From CAXBMB01 sp052078155 (GTDB taxonomy: Bacteria; Pseudomonadota; Alphaproteobacteria; Kiloniellales; DSM-21159), in contig JBQJBP010000001.1 in NCBI GenBank assembly GCA_052078155.1, forward strand, positions 1,364,001-1,428,000: a DNA stretch of 64,000 nt. Direction: 5' to 3'. The position numbers and the translations under genes are program-made. Of this stretch, positions 52,568-62,352 are shown in pieces. The notes beneath the pieces are model-generated. The model searched no databases, was not told the DNA's origin, and worked only from the letters and a program-made list of their open reading frames with translations. Position 1 is the first letter of the stretch; every line of letters begins with the position of its first letter.

Positions 52568-54205
52568 CTATGCCAGATTAACCAGAATGACCGTCAGAAT
52601 CCCGGTGATGACCGCAATCCCCAGAGTCCAGGGCAGAGTGAGGCGCAAGATGTCCCCTTCCTTGCCGACGATACCCGTCGTGCTGGTCCCCAGCACTGCG
52701 TTGGCAGGCGCAATGGCATTACCAATGGCGCCCCCTGCACTCTGCGCAGCAATGACAGAGGACTGAGGCAGGTTTTCCAGCTCGGCAATCGAACTTTGCA
52801 GCTGAGAAAAGAGCACGTTTGACGCCGTGTTACTGGAGGTCATAAAGGCCCCGAAAATCCCAATGCCGTTTGCAAAGAATGCAAAGACCAGAGGCGGCGT
52901 GAAGGTCTGAATGCCGAAGGCCAGCACAGAGGTCTGACCGCTGTGATCCAGTACCCGGCTCATGATCAGATAACTGACAACCGCCATGGAGGTGGGCACA
53001 GCCGCCGACACCAGTTCTGGGCCGAAGGCGGGAACCTCCACTTTCTGCGCCCACTGTTCAAAGTACCCCTTCGAGCGGAACACCAGCCAGGTGATCACGG
53101 AAGTGATCAGCAGGAAGAAGCCCGGGTGGTTGAAAGGCCGTAAGGGTGAATAGGCTTCTTCGGCCGCCCGCACGACCCCGTAGCCCGTTTCAATGGCCGG
53201 GAAGGGGAACCCAAAGCTGTAAGCTGAAATCAGGTTGGTGACCGGGGTGATGGTCAGCATGGGAATGGCAATGGCTGCCAGCAGAATGTAGGGGAAGAGT
53301 GCCATGGCCAAAGACATGACCGGCGCATCCTTGGCATCCCGCTCCGCCGTGAAGAGATTGCTGTCTTCATCCATGGCCGGACGGTGAGAAAGGTCCGCAG
53401 GAATAGGATCCCTGTAGCGCTGCCACTTTGACAAAGGATAGAGCGCCAGCAGAGCCAGCGTGCCCGGAACGAAGTTACTCAGCACCGGATTGACGCCGCT
53501 CAACAGAACCTGACCGCCCCCCTGAATGAAAGCGATGATCAGAATCATCGGCAGGCCGTGCTTGACCGCAGCCCAGCGACCATAAAGCCAGGCCAGCATC
53601 AGCCCGCCGGCCACATTGACGATGCCCAGCAGGAAGGCGGTCTGAAAGGCCGTGGTCATGGGGTCATCAATGCTGACCACCTGGTTGGTGGCAATCCAGC
53701 TGACCCCCAGGGTGCCGAACATGTTGGCCCAGGCATGACCGATCAGGGTCATGGCAACGGCGTAGACGGGTTTGACCCCCAAAGCCACGAGGATCGGGGC
53801 TGCAACGGCAACCGGCGTGCCGAACCCGGAAATTCCCTGGAAGAAGGAGGCAAACACCCAGCCGAATCCGAGTACCAGGAAGAACTCGTTCTTACTGAAG
53901 TGAACGATTTCTTTGCCCAGGGCATCAAAGGCACCGGAGGTTTTGCCCAGCAGATAGAGAATCATAGCCGGCCAGATGACATAAAGGATGTAGATGGAAT
54001 CCCAGGCGCCTTTGGCGCCGGCAACCGCGATGTCATCGAAAGAGGTTTCAAAGGCCAGTGCAGCTGTCAGGAGCGTACAGAGCACACCCAGGGCCCCAGC
54101 TTCGGCGGCTTTCCAGCGATAGAACACCAGCAGCACCAAAAGCAAAACCATGGGAAAAATGGCGAGAGACCAGTGAAGGAGGTCAACCGGAAGATTCGTT
54201 GTCAT
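52568..54205 (-). CDS. L-lactate permease (LctP) family transporter
   Basis: 545 aa with about 12-14 membrane segments. Family blocks are ILYVIWPAMILYLLGKTSGAF, GFGWVFASFFQGISGFGTPVA, and near the C terminus FMTSSNTASNVLFSQLQ and IAAQSAGGAIGNAIAPANAV. ATG 54205 follows AGGGTAGG; the longer frame to 54265 adds an unrelated leader. Family members carry lactate or glycolate with protons, but pairing with a GGT-type enzyme suggests another hydroxy- or amino-acid-like substrate here. Confidence 0.92.
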   Translation of the reverse strand: MTTNLPVDLLHWSLAIFPMVLLLVLLVFYRWKAAEAGALGVLCTLLTAALAFETSFDDIAVAGAKGAWDSIYILYVIWPAMILYLLGKTSGAFDALGKEIVHFSKNEFFLVLGFGWVFASFFQGISGFGTPVAVAAPILVALGVKPVYAVAMTLIGHAWANMFGTLGVSWIATNQVVSIDDPMTTAFQTAFLLGIVNVAGGLMLAWLYGRWAAVKHGLPMILIIAFIQGGGQVLLSGVNPVLSNFVPGTLALLALYPLSKWQRYRDPIPADLSHRPAMDEDSNLFTAERDAKDAPVMSLAMALFPYILLAAIAIPMLTITPVTNLISAYSFGFPFPAIETGYGVVRAAEEAYSPLRPFNHPGFFLLITSVITWLVFRSKGYFEQWAQKVEVPAFGPELVSAAVPTSMAVVSYLIMSRVLDHSGQTSVLAFGIQTFTPPLVFAFFANGIGIFGAFMTSSNTASNVLFSQLQSSIAELENLPQSSVIAAQSAGGAIGNAIAPANAVLGTSTTGIVGKEGDILRLTLPWTLGIAVITGILTVILVNLA

Positions 54206-54570
54206 GCAAATGCCTACCCTGTGAACATGGCTGTGGGGGCAACCAGAAAAGTCAGAAAACGACAAACAACAGTTCGTGTCATGCAGAAGCTACGGTAGGG
54301 CCAGAAACTGCGTTTAACAACAGCTATGCAAATAAAATTGCGAAAAAATCGCACTCTGACTTCGGGGTCTGGAACAGTAAAAAAGGACGGGAAAGGCCAT
54401 TGGATTTTCGCTTTGTTCCCAGCGCCTTACCACCCTGTTACCTGTTGAGGTGTCGCGACTTGTTTTCTCGCCGTCGTCACAGGTAAGCTGTCCGAACAGG
54501 CTCTTCCTGCTGGTCATATGCTGTTTACAGCAATCCGTGCCTGCCAGCCTTTGAGCGAGACCATTCGCCG
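54206..54570. other. Divergent intergenic region
   Basis: 365 bp between the permease and methyltransferase genes, which point away from each other. It is rather AT-rich around 54310-54360 and contains the short palindrome TGTCGCGACT near 54450. Promoters for both genes are expected. No gene is supported. Confidence 0.3.
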
Positions 54571-55410
54571 ATGCATAGAAACGAAGAGGAAAGAGCGGGA
54601 GTTGCAGGCACACTTTTCGAAGAGAACTCCATTTTCACCAATTTCTACGACCAGATTTCCAATCCGGTTGCCTCTCTGTCCGGAGAAAGGACGTTCTATG
54701 AGACCCTGTGCAGGCAAGAGTCCGTCACCCGTCTTCTCGATGCCGGCTGTGGTACCGGTCGCCTGACGCGACAACTGGCCAAACCAGATCTTGCAATCAG
54801 CGCCTTTGATGCTTCCGCATTTTTTATTGAGAAGTTCCGGCACCTCCTCAGGCAGACACCGCCGGCAGGTCCGATAGAGCTATCCCAAGCGCGATTCGAC
54901 AGCTTTCAGGCGCCACACTCCTTTGATCTTTGCATCCTGGGCTACTACGGCCTCAGTTATGTGCTTTGCTCTGATGAACGGCGCCGGTCACTGGCCAATC
55001 TCGCCCGGCTGGTCCGGCCGGGAGGCTCCCTGGTGGTCCACCTTCCCAGCCACAGCTTGCTGACCCGGGAGGTTCCCGAATTGGAAATCAAAGCCATGAC
55101 ATCGCGGCAAACTGTGGGTGAGGTATCTGTTGACGGCAGCCTGCAGCCGCTAGTGCTGCTACAACAGGTCGATGGCTTTGTCTTCGACAGACAAAAAAAC
55201 AGCACCGAGGTCACCTTCACCACGCAACTGACGACAGCCGGGCAAACCCGCCTGAAGCAGCAGCACCGCATGATCTATGCGGCCATTGATCAAAAGGAGA
55301 TGGCGGAGCACGCAAAGGCCTGCGGCCTGGAACTGATCCAGCTGCACAACGGCTTTTGCCCTGACGTCCGGTCCGAGGAGATCTACCAGTTTGTCCGTCT
55401 GGAAACCTGA
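54571..55410 (+). CDS. Class I SAM-dependent methyltransferase
   Basis: 279 aa. Motif I is RLLDAGCGTGRLTRQLAKPD, then the acidic strand ISAFDASAFFIEKF, and motif IV DLCILGYYGLSYVLCSDE. VRPGGSLVVHLPSH is the usual post-IV block. It is a small-molecule-type methyltransferase; no substrate is indicated. It is monocistronic and convergent with the tRNA gene. Confidence 0.88.
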   Translation: MHRNEEERAGVAGTLFEENSIFTNFYDQISNPVASLSGERTFYETLCRQESVTRLLDAGCGTGRLTRQLAKPDLAISAFDASAFFIEKFRHLLRQTPPAGPIELSQARFDSFQAPHSFDLCILGYYGLSYVLCSDERRRSLANLARLVRPGGSLVVHLPSHSLLTREVPELEIKAMTSRQTVGEVSVDGSLQPLVLLQQVDGFVFDRQKNSTEVTFTTQLTTAGQTRLKQQHRMIYAAIDQKEMAEHAKACGLELIQLHNGFCPDVRSEEIYQFVRLET

Positions 55411-55460
55411 CTCGCCCTGTTAACACAAAGCGTTTCAGGGAATGCAAAGACGATCAGCGC

Positions 55461-55501
55461 AAACAATAAAACCCCTCAAAGGCGTTGGCCTTCAAGGGGT
55501 T
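55461..55501 (-). terminator. Terminator of the tRNA-Lys transcript
   Basis: AACCCCT / AGGGGTT closes an inner stem AAGGC / GCCTT with loop GTTG. On the minus strand it runs into TTTTATTGTT. It begins 5 bp after the tRNA CCA end. Confidence 0.85.
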
Positions 55502-55505
55502 AGAA

Positions 55506-55581
<76 letters not shown>

Positions 55582-55743
55582 ATCCTCAGGCTGACTGGCT
55601 GGATCAAAAGACCGCCTCACCCGTGGGGCGCCCTGTATAATCGCCCCACCAAAGCCTGTCCAGCACAGATTGACAACAGCGGGGGCTGGTCTTGTGCGCT
55701 TCAAGATACAGCGCTGTCCTCAGCATCCTCGCTGAACAGGCAG

Positions 55744-56904
55744 CTAGATATCTTCCCTTGGCCCGCGTCTGGGAATGCGCAGGTCCCGATGGACCGACAC
55801 CGACAGCGTCAGGCCAAACGCCAGCATGACCGTCAGCATGACCGTGCCTCCGTAGGAAATCAGCGGCAAAGGCACACCGACCACGGGCACCAGCCCCATG
55901 ACCATGGCGATGTTGATGAAGAAGTAACAGAAAAGGTTGAAGGTCAGACCCAGCGCCAGCAGGCGTCCAAAGTGATTGTTGCTGCGCAGGGCAATGGCAA
56001 AGCCATAGACGAAGATCAGCAGAAACAGCACCATCAGGCCAATGCCACCGATCAGGCCGAATTCCTCGGCCAGCATGGTGAAGATAAAGTCCGTCTGTTT
56101 TTCCGGCAGAAAGCTGAGGTGACTTTGAGTGCCCTCCAAAAAGCCCCGGCCGAAAAGCCCGCCAGAGCCCAGCGCGATCTTTGACTGGGTGATGTGATAG
56201 CCCGCGCCCAGCGGATCACTTTCGGGATCCAGGAAGGTCAGCACACGACGCTGCTGATAAGGACGCAACTGGCTCCAGATGATGGGGATGGCAGCCCCTG
56301 TGCCAACGGCCACCACAACAAATTTCCAGATCCGGACCCCGGCGGCAAAGAAGACCGCCCCGGCCACCATGACCAGCATCAGGGCCGTGCCCAGATCCGG
56401 CTGTTTCAGAACCAGCACAACAGGCGAGCCGATCAAAACGAAGGGGATGAGCAGGTGGCGCAAGCGGCCAATCTCATCCAGCGGAACCGAGTGGAAGTAG
56501 CGGGCCAAAGCCAGAACCAGCGCCACCTTCATCAGTTCGGAAGGCTGCAGTTGAATGACCTTTAAATCGATCCAGCGCTGGGCCCCCATGCCAACGGACC
56601 CCACAACCTCCACCGCCACCAAAAGCCCCAGGGCCAGGAAGTAGAGGGGATAGGCCACACGGAACCAGAAGCGAATGTCCACCAGCGCCACGGTCAACAT
56701 GATCACCAGCCCCATGGCAAAGCGGATCATCTGCTTGGACGTCCAGGGATCGTAGCTGCCGTTGGCAGCCGAATAGAGCATGGCAAAACCGACAGAGGCG
56801 ACCGCACAGATCAGCAGGACCAGCAACCAGTTCATTGCCAGGAACTTCTGACCGATGGTCAGGCTGGGGTTCCGCCGCAATGTCATGTCATCAAGAGCGG
56901 ACAT
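55744..56904 (-). CDS. rodA: Rod-shape-determining protein RodA
   Basis: SEDS-family peptidoglycan glycosyltransferase, 386 aa, with about ten membrane helices. Typical blocks are AQRWIDLKVIQLQPSELMKVALVLALARY and KQPDLGTALMLVMVAGAVFF, with the catalytic-region loop FTMLAEEFGLIGGIGLM and the closing VPLPLISYGGTVML. It works with PBP2 in the elongasome. The start follows the mrdA stop closely (4 bp), so the two are coupled. Confidence 0.96.
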   Translation of the reverse strand: MSALDDMTLRRNPSLTIGQKFLAMNWLLVLLICAVASVGFAMLYSAANGSYDPWTSKQMIRFAMGLVIMLTVALVDIRFWFRVAYPLYFLALGLLVAVEVVGSVGMGAQRWIDLKVIQLQPSELMKVALVLALARYFHSVPLDEIGRLRHLLIPFVLIGSPVVLVLKQPDLGTALMLVMVAGAVFFAAGVRIWKFVVVAVGTGAAIPIIWSQLRPYQQRRVLTFLDPESDPLGAGYHITQSKIALGSGGLFGRGFLEGTQSHLSFLPEKQTDFIFTMLAEEFGLIGGIGLMVLFLLIFVYGFAIALRSNNHFGRLLALGLTFNLFCYFFINIAMVMGLVPVVGVPLPLISYGGTVMLTVMLAFGLTLSVSVHRDLRIPRRGPREDI

Positions 56905-56908
56905 TCCT

Positions 56909-58834
56909 TTAGCCTTCGTCTGCTGGTTGGGGGCGGGCAGCCAGAGGCAGCGCCTCGGCCTTGGCTGGATCCCGGCGCTGGGCTTCCAGCATCAGGTCCC
57001 GGGCAATGGGAACGGCGGATTTAGAACCACCGCCGTGCTGAACGACCACGGCGCAGGCATAGCGGGGATTGTCCACCGGGGCAAAAGCCACGAAGAGACC
57101 GTGATCCCTGCGGCGCCAGGGCAGGTCTTCGTTTTTGATCACACCGGCTTCACGCTCGGCTGCCGTGATCCGGCGCACCTGACTGGTCCCGGTCTTGCCG
57201 CCCATGGCCCAGTCTTCCTGTTCAATGCGGTAGTTGTAAGCGGTGCCTTTTGGTGAGTTGCACACATCATCCATGGCCTGCCGGATCACCCGCAAATGCT
57301 CTTCGGGAATGCCCAGGTCCAGCGGCTGGGCGGCCACATTCAGCACATCCCCTTCCAGTCCCCGCTGTCCGCGCACCAGATGTGGTTTGACGGCCTGACC
57401 GCTGGCAATGCGCGCCATCATCACAGCCAGTTGGACAGGTGTGGCCAGAACGAACCCCTGGCCAATGGCAGCAATCAGAGATTCGCCCATTTGCCAGCGC
57501 TCCCCAATCACCGCCTGCTTCCAGGCTTTTGTCGGGATGGTGCCGGACACTTCGTTGGGCAGATCAATGCCGGTCTGATCCCCCAGGCCCAGGCGGCGGG
57601 CCATATCAGCGATCTTATCAATGCCGACCTTACGGGCCAGGTCATAGAAATAGACGTCGCAGGACTGGGTCAGGGCCTGGTTGAGGTCCACCTTGCCGTG
57701 CCCCCAGCGTTTCCAGCAGTGGAAGCGGTGATTGCCCAGCTCCATAAACCCGGGGCAATAGGAGGTGGTTCCCGCGCCGATCCCTTCTTTCATGGCGGCC
57801 AGCCCCACAATCATCTTGAAGGTGGACCCCGGCGCATAGACGCCGGAAATGGCTTTGTTGGTCAGGGGCGTCAGCGGGTTGGTGATCAGTTCATGCCACT
57901 GGTCACGGGACAGCCCCACGTTAAAGGGCGTCGGGTCGTAGGAGGGCACTGATGCCAGGGACAGCACCCCGCCAGTGGCCACATCCAGTATCACCGCTGC
58001 GGCAGAGCGTTCGCCCATCAGACGCTGGTGGGTGTAAAGCTGCAGTCCCGCATCCAGGGTCAGGACCACCTCGTTACCGGACTGCCCCTCATTGCGGGAG
58101 AGTTCCTGGATGGTCCGGCCAAAGGCATTGACCTCAATCTGGCTGTTGCCGGCTTTTCCGCGCAGGTCTTCATCCAGAATTTTCTCGATGCCCGACTTCC
58201 CAATGCGGAAACCGGGCAGTTCCAGCACCGGGTCCCCAGTCAGTTCCTTTTCACTGACCGATGCCACATAGCCCAGAACATGGCTCATGCTGGAGGAATA
58301 GGGATAATCCCGGGTCAGGCCTTCAACAATGTCGATACCCGGCAGATAGGGCTTGTTGACCTCGATATTGCCGACCTGGTTCCAGGTGAGGTTGTCACGC
58401 ACTGTAACGGGCGTAAAAGAGCGCTTGCGTTTCACATCCCGTTTGATGCGTTTCCGGTCATCATCATCAATGGAGATGATGCCGCCCAGACGGCTCAGGG
58501 CCTCATCCAGATCCCCCACATTTTCAGAGACCAGCTGCACCTGGTAGTTCTGCCGGTTGACCGCAACAGGAACCCCGAACCGGTCCACAATCCGGCCGCG
58601 AGGCGGGGCCAGCAGACGAATGTTGATCCGGTTGTCATCTGCCAGGAGCTTGTACTTTTTGGACTGGCTGATCTGGAGGTACTGCAGCCGCGCCACCAGC
58701 ACCCCGGTCAGCAGCAGCTGTGCGCCCCCCAGCACGATGGCTCGACGGGTAAAGCTCTTTTGCCGGTCCTGCTCTTCATTGCGCTGCTGGACCATAGAGC
58801 GACGGGGAGGTATGCGCCCTTTGCGGAAAATCAC
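56909..58834 (-). CDS. mrdA: Penicillin-binding protein 2 (elongasome transpeptidase)
   Basis: Class B PBP, 641 aa. An N-terminal membrane anchor (residues ~31-52) and the pedestal with PPRGRIVDRFGVPVAVN precede the transpeptidase motifs STFK (S337-K340), SCD (S391-D393) and KTG (K547-G549). All three are intact. The start is a GTG after AAGGAAAAGGGCAGAGA. It cross-links peptidoglycan together with RodA during cell elongation. The distance to mreD upstream is 262 bp, filled partly by a half repeat copy. Confidence 0.96.
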   Translation of the reverse strand: MIFRKGRIPPRRSMVQQRNEEQDRQKSFTRRAIVLGGAQLLLTGVLVARLQYLQISQSKKYKLLADDNRINIRLLAPPRGRIVDRFGVPVAVNRQNYQVQLVSENVGDLDEALSRLGGIISIDDDDRKRIKRDVKRKRSFTPVTVRDNLTWNQVGNIEVNKPYLPGIDIVEGLTRDYPYSSSMSHVLGYVASVSEKELTGDPVLELPGFRIGKSGIEKILDEDLRGKAGNSQIEVNAFGRTIQELSRNEGQSGNEVVLTLDAGLQLYTHQRLMGERSAAAVILDVATGGVLSLASVPSYDPTPFNVGLSRDQWHELITNPLTPLTNKAISGVYAPGSTFKMIVGLAAMKEGIGAGTTSYCPGFMELGNHRFHCWKRWGHGKVDLNQALTQSCDVYFYDLARKVGIDKIADMARRLGLGDQTGIDLPNEVSGTIPTKAWKQAVIGERWQMGESLIAAIGQGFVLATPVQLAVMMARIASGQAVKPHLVRGQRGLEGDVLNVAAQPLDLGIPEEHLRVIRQAMDDVCNSPKGTAYNYRIEQEDWAMGGKTGTSQVRRITAAEREAGVIKNEDLPWRRRDHGLFVAFAPVDNPRYACAVVVQHGGGSKSAVPIARDLMLEAQRRDPAKAEALPLAARPQPADEG

Positions 58835-58909
58835 TCTCTGCCCTTTTCCTTGCTGACAGCAGCGCCAAGGTCGCAGCCTTCACCCGCCGTCTGCACTCAG
58901 ATATCGCTT

Positions 58910-58972
58910 AGAGGCAAATTCACGCTTCAAGTGTTGTCACTTAGTGATTCCACTTAAACCGATTTGACTCTA
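58910..58972 (+). repeat. Cloverleaf-type dispersed repeat, copy F (3' half)
   Basis: 63 bp matching the second half of copy B: AGAGGCAAATTCACGCTTCA, hairpin 3 (AAGTGTTGTCACTTAGTGATT) and the full right end ACCGATTTGACTCTA. The left half is absent. It lies 3' of mreD and 5' of mrdA. Confidence 0.85.
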
Positions 58973-59096
58973 GGCATCAAAGCGGTGCCGAGCAGGACAT
59001 CAGGCCCACCCGAGTCTCACCCGCCAGAAGCGGCTTAGAGAATAAGCCTTCCGGGCGATAAGGAAAAGACCAGATGGCCGACGGAGCCCGCAAATT

Positions 59097-59609
59097 TCAG
59101 CGCAAAAACGCCTGCTGGGCCCGACCGAACATCCAGGCCAGACAGGGATAGATGGCAATGGTGGTGAAATACTTCAGGATGACAGGCCCCATGGGCAACA
59201 AGCCCTCCAGCAGCAAACTGGCGAGCAGCCAGTTGACCAGGAGCACGACAGCGGCGATGAGGGAGAATGCCAGCCAGAGCATGACAAAGCTGGCAACAGC
59301 AAAGAACCGCCGCTGGGAGGCAACGATAAGGTAGACCAGCAGCAGGGTCATGGTGCCCAGGCCCAAAGGGGCGGCCAGCAACAGATCCTCAAAAAGGCCG
59401 ATCAGAAAAATGGCCCCCAGGGGCATGAGATCCGGGCGAAAGACGGTCCAGTAGTAGATGGCGGCCATACTAAGCGCTGGCATCACTGGCGCCAAAGTTG
59501 GGGAGCGCTGAGGCACCGCCATAAAAAGAACCAGCAGAAATGTGATGGCAAAGGGCGAAACGGCCCGAGCCAGATTGTCACAGCGCTGCCAGATCGTTGG
59601 CTTCATCAT
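59097..59609 (-). CDS. mreD: Rod-shape-determining protein MreD
   Basis: 170 aa with five to six membrane helices. The pattern YWTVFRPDLMPLGAIFLIGLFEDLL matches the family's conserved RP.L.P....F..GL..D segment. It is an integral component of the elongasome linking MreC with the membrane enzymes. The gap of 273 bp to mreC upstream is unusually large for this pair. Confidence 0.92.
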   Translation of the reverse strand: MMKPTIWQRCDNLARAVSPFAITFLLVLFMAVPQRSPTLAPVMPALSMAAIYYWTVFRPDLMPLGAIFLIGLFEDLLLAAPLGLGTMTLLLVYLIVASQRRFFAVASFVMLWLAFSLIAAVVLLVNWLLASLLLEGLLPMGPVILKYFTTIAIYPCLAWMFGRAQQAFLR

Positions 59610-59882
59610 GACCGCGTTACTGCCCTTCTCCTGAAAACTGATCGCCCGGCGGCGCTGCGCTTCCAGCCGGTGGCTTTCTGTTTAGCGACTGGTCGGGAAG
59701 AACAAAAGGTCTTTCACCATCATGAAGCAAAAGCTCCAGGCCGCACCCTCTTCCGTCAGAAAAAGCAGGCTGCAGCAGAGTGAGAACATTCACCTGGAGA
59801 AAAGGAACCGGTCGGATTGGTAGGGGAAACAGCGCCCGAAAACACTCTGAGAACCAGATCCTGAGCAGGCGCGTCGGAAAAG

Positions 59883-60737
59883 TTATTCGAGTTCTTTGAG
59901 AATGCCCGGCAGGCCATAATCGACCAGACGCAGGTACTCCATGTGATCCCAGTCCACGTAGGGCCGCACACGCACCCCCCCATCATCGGAGGACACCACG
60001 ACCCCGACGGCCAGTCCGGCGGGCAGGACACCGCCGTGGCCGGAAGTCATGACCGTATCGCCGGGACTGATGGAGGTGGCGGGAGAGAGATATTCAAGCA
60101 CCGGCCGGTTGCTGTTATCACCTGCCAGCACTGCGCGGTCCCGAGCCGGGCCAACCACCACAGGAATGCGGCTGTTGATGTCGGTGATCAAAAGAACCCG
60201 GGAGGCTTTGTTGCCGACTGAGGCCACACGACCGGCGAAGCCTTCACCTGTCATGGCCGCCTGTCCGCGATTCACCCCGTCGTTCAAACCCACGTTCACC
60301 AGAACGGAGCGAACATAGGCACCGCCCTGATCCGCAATGACCCGGCCGGTCACGAAGCGCAGCCCCGGATCCTGCTTTACATTCAGCATTTCCCGCAGGG
60401 CCGCGTTTTCCCCTTCCAGGCGCAAAGCCCGCTGATGCCATTCCGACAGACGGGCCACTTCCGCCCGCAGCTGTTCGTTGATGTGTTTGACCCCAACCAG
60501 TTCGCGGCCATTATCAATGGCGCGGTTCACCGACTGAACGGGCTGAGACACAAATCCAAGAATGGGGGACATGGCATCGACCACATGGTCACGCACGGAA
60601 TTCACCATGGCCCCATCGGTCCGACCAAACAGCATAAGAGCAACGGTGACACTGAAAAGGAGAGCAAGAGCAAAACGCTGCGCCCAATATTTGAGCGGCG
60701 CTGCCAGATGCAGGACAGAATTTTCCCGCTTAGTCAC
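59883..60737 (-). CDS. mreC: Rod-shape-determining protein MreC
   Basis: 284 aa with an N-terminal membrane anchor (residues ~17-38), a coiled coil (LVGVKHINEQLRAEVARLSEW) and two beta-barrel halves containing RVIADQGGAYVRSVLVNVGLNDGV and DTVMTSGHGGVLPAGLAVG. It scaffolds PBP2 activation in the periplasm. It lacks the extended C-terminal tail of many alphaproteobacterial MreC proteins. mreB, normally just upstream, is absent here. Confidence 0.95.
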   Translation of the reverse strand: MTKRENSVLHLAAPLKYWAQRFALALLFSVTVALMLFGRTDGAMVNSVRDHVVDAMSPILGFVSQPVQSVNRAIDNGRELVGVKHINEQLRAEVARLSEWHQRALRLEGENAALREMLNVKQDPGLRFVTGRVIADQGGAYVRSVLVNVGLNDGVNRGQAAMTGEGFAGRVASVGNKASRVLLITDINSRIPVVVGPARDRAVLAGDNSNRPVLEYLSPATSISPGDTVMTSGHGGVLPAGLAVGVVVSSDDGGVRVRPYVDWDHMEYLRLVDYGLPGILKELE

Positions 60738-61510
60738 TTGTTCCCCTCCATCTGCGGGTTCCCGAACCCCACAGCTTTACTGTAACCACAGGTCAGAATC
60801 TAAAGGATGAGATTCAAGAAATAAAGCAAAACTTAAGTCCAAATCACAATATTCGCAGGTTTTAACAGAGCAATTAACTCAGATCGCAGAACAAAATGAG
60901 AACGTTGAATTTGGGCAAGAATAAGGCAAGACTCCTGGCTTAAGCCGTAGATTCTGGAGAGAAATTTCGACAACGTCATTTTATTGAAACAAATTTGCAA
61001 CGAGTTGTCCGAAGTAAAAATCAACCCAGCAGAATCAACTGCAATCAAGCGCTTAAAAACTAAAACCGCGTCAAACCAAGAAAAACGACGCTGAATTATA
61101 CATCACGAAGGTCCTTGTACTGGGAAACCGGCTTATCTATTCAGCCTGCAACAAAGTTTTGGCTGTTTCAGTTCATTCCTTGATCCTTTGTCATGCCGCA
61201 TTTGAGATTTCCGCTTTGCACAATCTTCGCTGTCCTCCTTCTCTGTCTTCAAAAATCCGACATCCCCACAACAATCAGTACCTGCAGATAAGATGGCTCT
61301 TGTCCCTCGTTATCAGGCCAATCATCTGGGAACCTATGCCTCCGCATCAACCAGCAGGGTTAAAGCTCATGGCCTGTTGGTCCTTGAGGGAAAGAGACCT
61401 GTGGATGCGATATTGCCTGTTGCCCCCCGTGTCGCCTTTGCCGTAGACCTCAGCCAAACACTTTTAGAAAGCCCTGTTTTCAATCGGTTCCAAGAGGGAT
61501 GAGGCCTAAG
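60738..61510. other. Long AT-rich intergenic region upstream of mreC
   Basis: About 770 bp between divergent mreC and the enoyl-CoA hydratase gene. The part 60780-61140 is clearly richer in A and T than its surroundings and has no convincing gene; a 71-codon minus frame (60833-61048) has no support. The region must contain the mreC promoter. A weak 69-codon plus-strand frame at 61293-61502 is listed separately. Confidence 0.4.
61293..61502 (+). CDS. Possible small protein (69 aa), doubtful
   Basis: An ATG frame starting MALVPRYQANHLGTYASA whose TGA overlaps an ATG at 61499, an alternative start of the next gene (ATGA). The arrangement resembles coupling, but there is no good ribosome binding site and I recognise no family. 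It may be chance or a leader. Confidence 0.2.
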   Translation: MALVPRYQANHLGTYASASTSRVKAHGLLVLEGKRPVDAILPVAPRVAFAVDLSQTLLESPVFNRFQEG

Positions 61511-62290
61511 ATGTCATTTGAACTGGTCAGCTATCACGTCGAAAACAAGATAGCCGAGATTGCCTTAAACCGCCCTCCGCTGAACCTGCTCGACGAGAAA
61601 CTGACACTCGAGTATTTCGCTGCACTCGATCAGGCAGACCAGGACCCCGATGTCAGGGTCATTGTCTTGTCCGGCAATGGCAAAGGCCTGTCGGCAGGCG
61701 TCGATCTGAAATGGCTGGAGAAGTTCAGTGCAGAGGACATGCACGCCTTCCTGCGGCTTTTCTATGTGGAAAGCATCAGGAAAACCCGGGCCCTGAGCAA
61801 ACCCATCATCGCCATGGTTCACGGCTATGCCAGAGAGGGAGCCTGCACACTGGCCTTCGGTTGTGACATGGTCATCGCCTCTGACGATGCCACCTTCGGT
61901 TATCCCGGGGTTCCCAATCTCGCCGCCCCTCCGGGCATGCACACCTGGATCCTGCAACGGCTGATCGGGCGGATGAAAGCTGCAGAACTGATTTACACCG
62001 GAAAGGCCATCTCTGCCGCAGAAGCTGACCGTATGGGGCTGATCACCCGGGTGGTGCCGCAGGACAGCCTACGCGACGAAACCCTGACTTTGGCTCAGGA
62101 AGTGGCCGCAATGTCCCCACTGGCTCTCTCGCGGACCCGCGCCTTCATGTATCAGCTGGAAGACATGGATTTTGCCGAGGTCCCTGAAGCTGCTCTGGAC
62201 GCTGTGTCTTCCGCCTTCAGCAGCGAAGACAGCCTGGAAGCCCGCCGCGCCTTCAATGAAAAACGCAAACCCAACTGGACCGGAAAGTAA
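61511..62290 (+). CDS. Enoyl-CoA hydratase/isomerase family protein
   Basis: Crotonase-fold enzyme of 259 aa. VIVLSGNGKGLSAGVDLKWL is the first oxyanion-hole block, and GCDMVIASDDATFGYPGVPN the second. The usual catalytic Glu of hydratases in this second block is not obvious (DATFGYPGV), so another crotonase reaction is possible. ATG 61511 has GAGG six bases upstream; ATG 61499 is an alternative. It is convergent with the LysR gene. Confidence 0.88.
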   Translation: MSFELVSYHVENKIAEIALNRPPLNLLDEKLTLEYFAALDQADQDPDVRVIVLSGNGKGLSAGVDLKWLEKFSAEDMHAFLRLFYVESIRKTRALSKPIIAMVHGYAREGACTLAFGCDMVIASDDATFGYPGVPNLAAPPGMHTWILQRLIGRMKAAELIYTGKAISAAEADRMGLITRVVPQDSLRDETLTLAQEVAAMSPLALSRTRAFMYQLEDMDFAEVPEAALDAVSSAFSSEDSLEARRAFNEKRKPNWTGK

Positions 62291-62329
62291 CGGTCCTCTT
62301 CAGATAACGCGCTGAAAGCCCCCACACCG

Positions 62330-62347
62330 AAAGCGGTCATGCTCTGA
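62330..62347. repeat. Possible terminal relic of the cloverleaf repeat (copy G)
   Basis: AAAGCGGTCATGCTCTGA resembles the right end of copies A and C (CCGATCATGCTCTA). Nothing further of the element is recognisable. It lies between two convergent genes like copies A, D and E. Confidence 0.35.
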
Positions 62348-62352
62348 CGCTT

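Noticed and set aside
60833..61048. 71-codon minus-strand frame in the AT-rich region before mreC
   Set aside because: No family, no ribosome binding site seen; a chance frame is likely.
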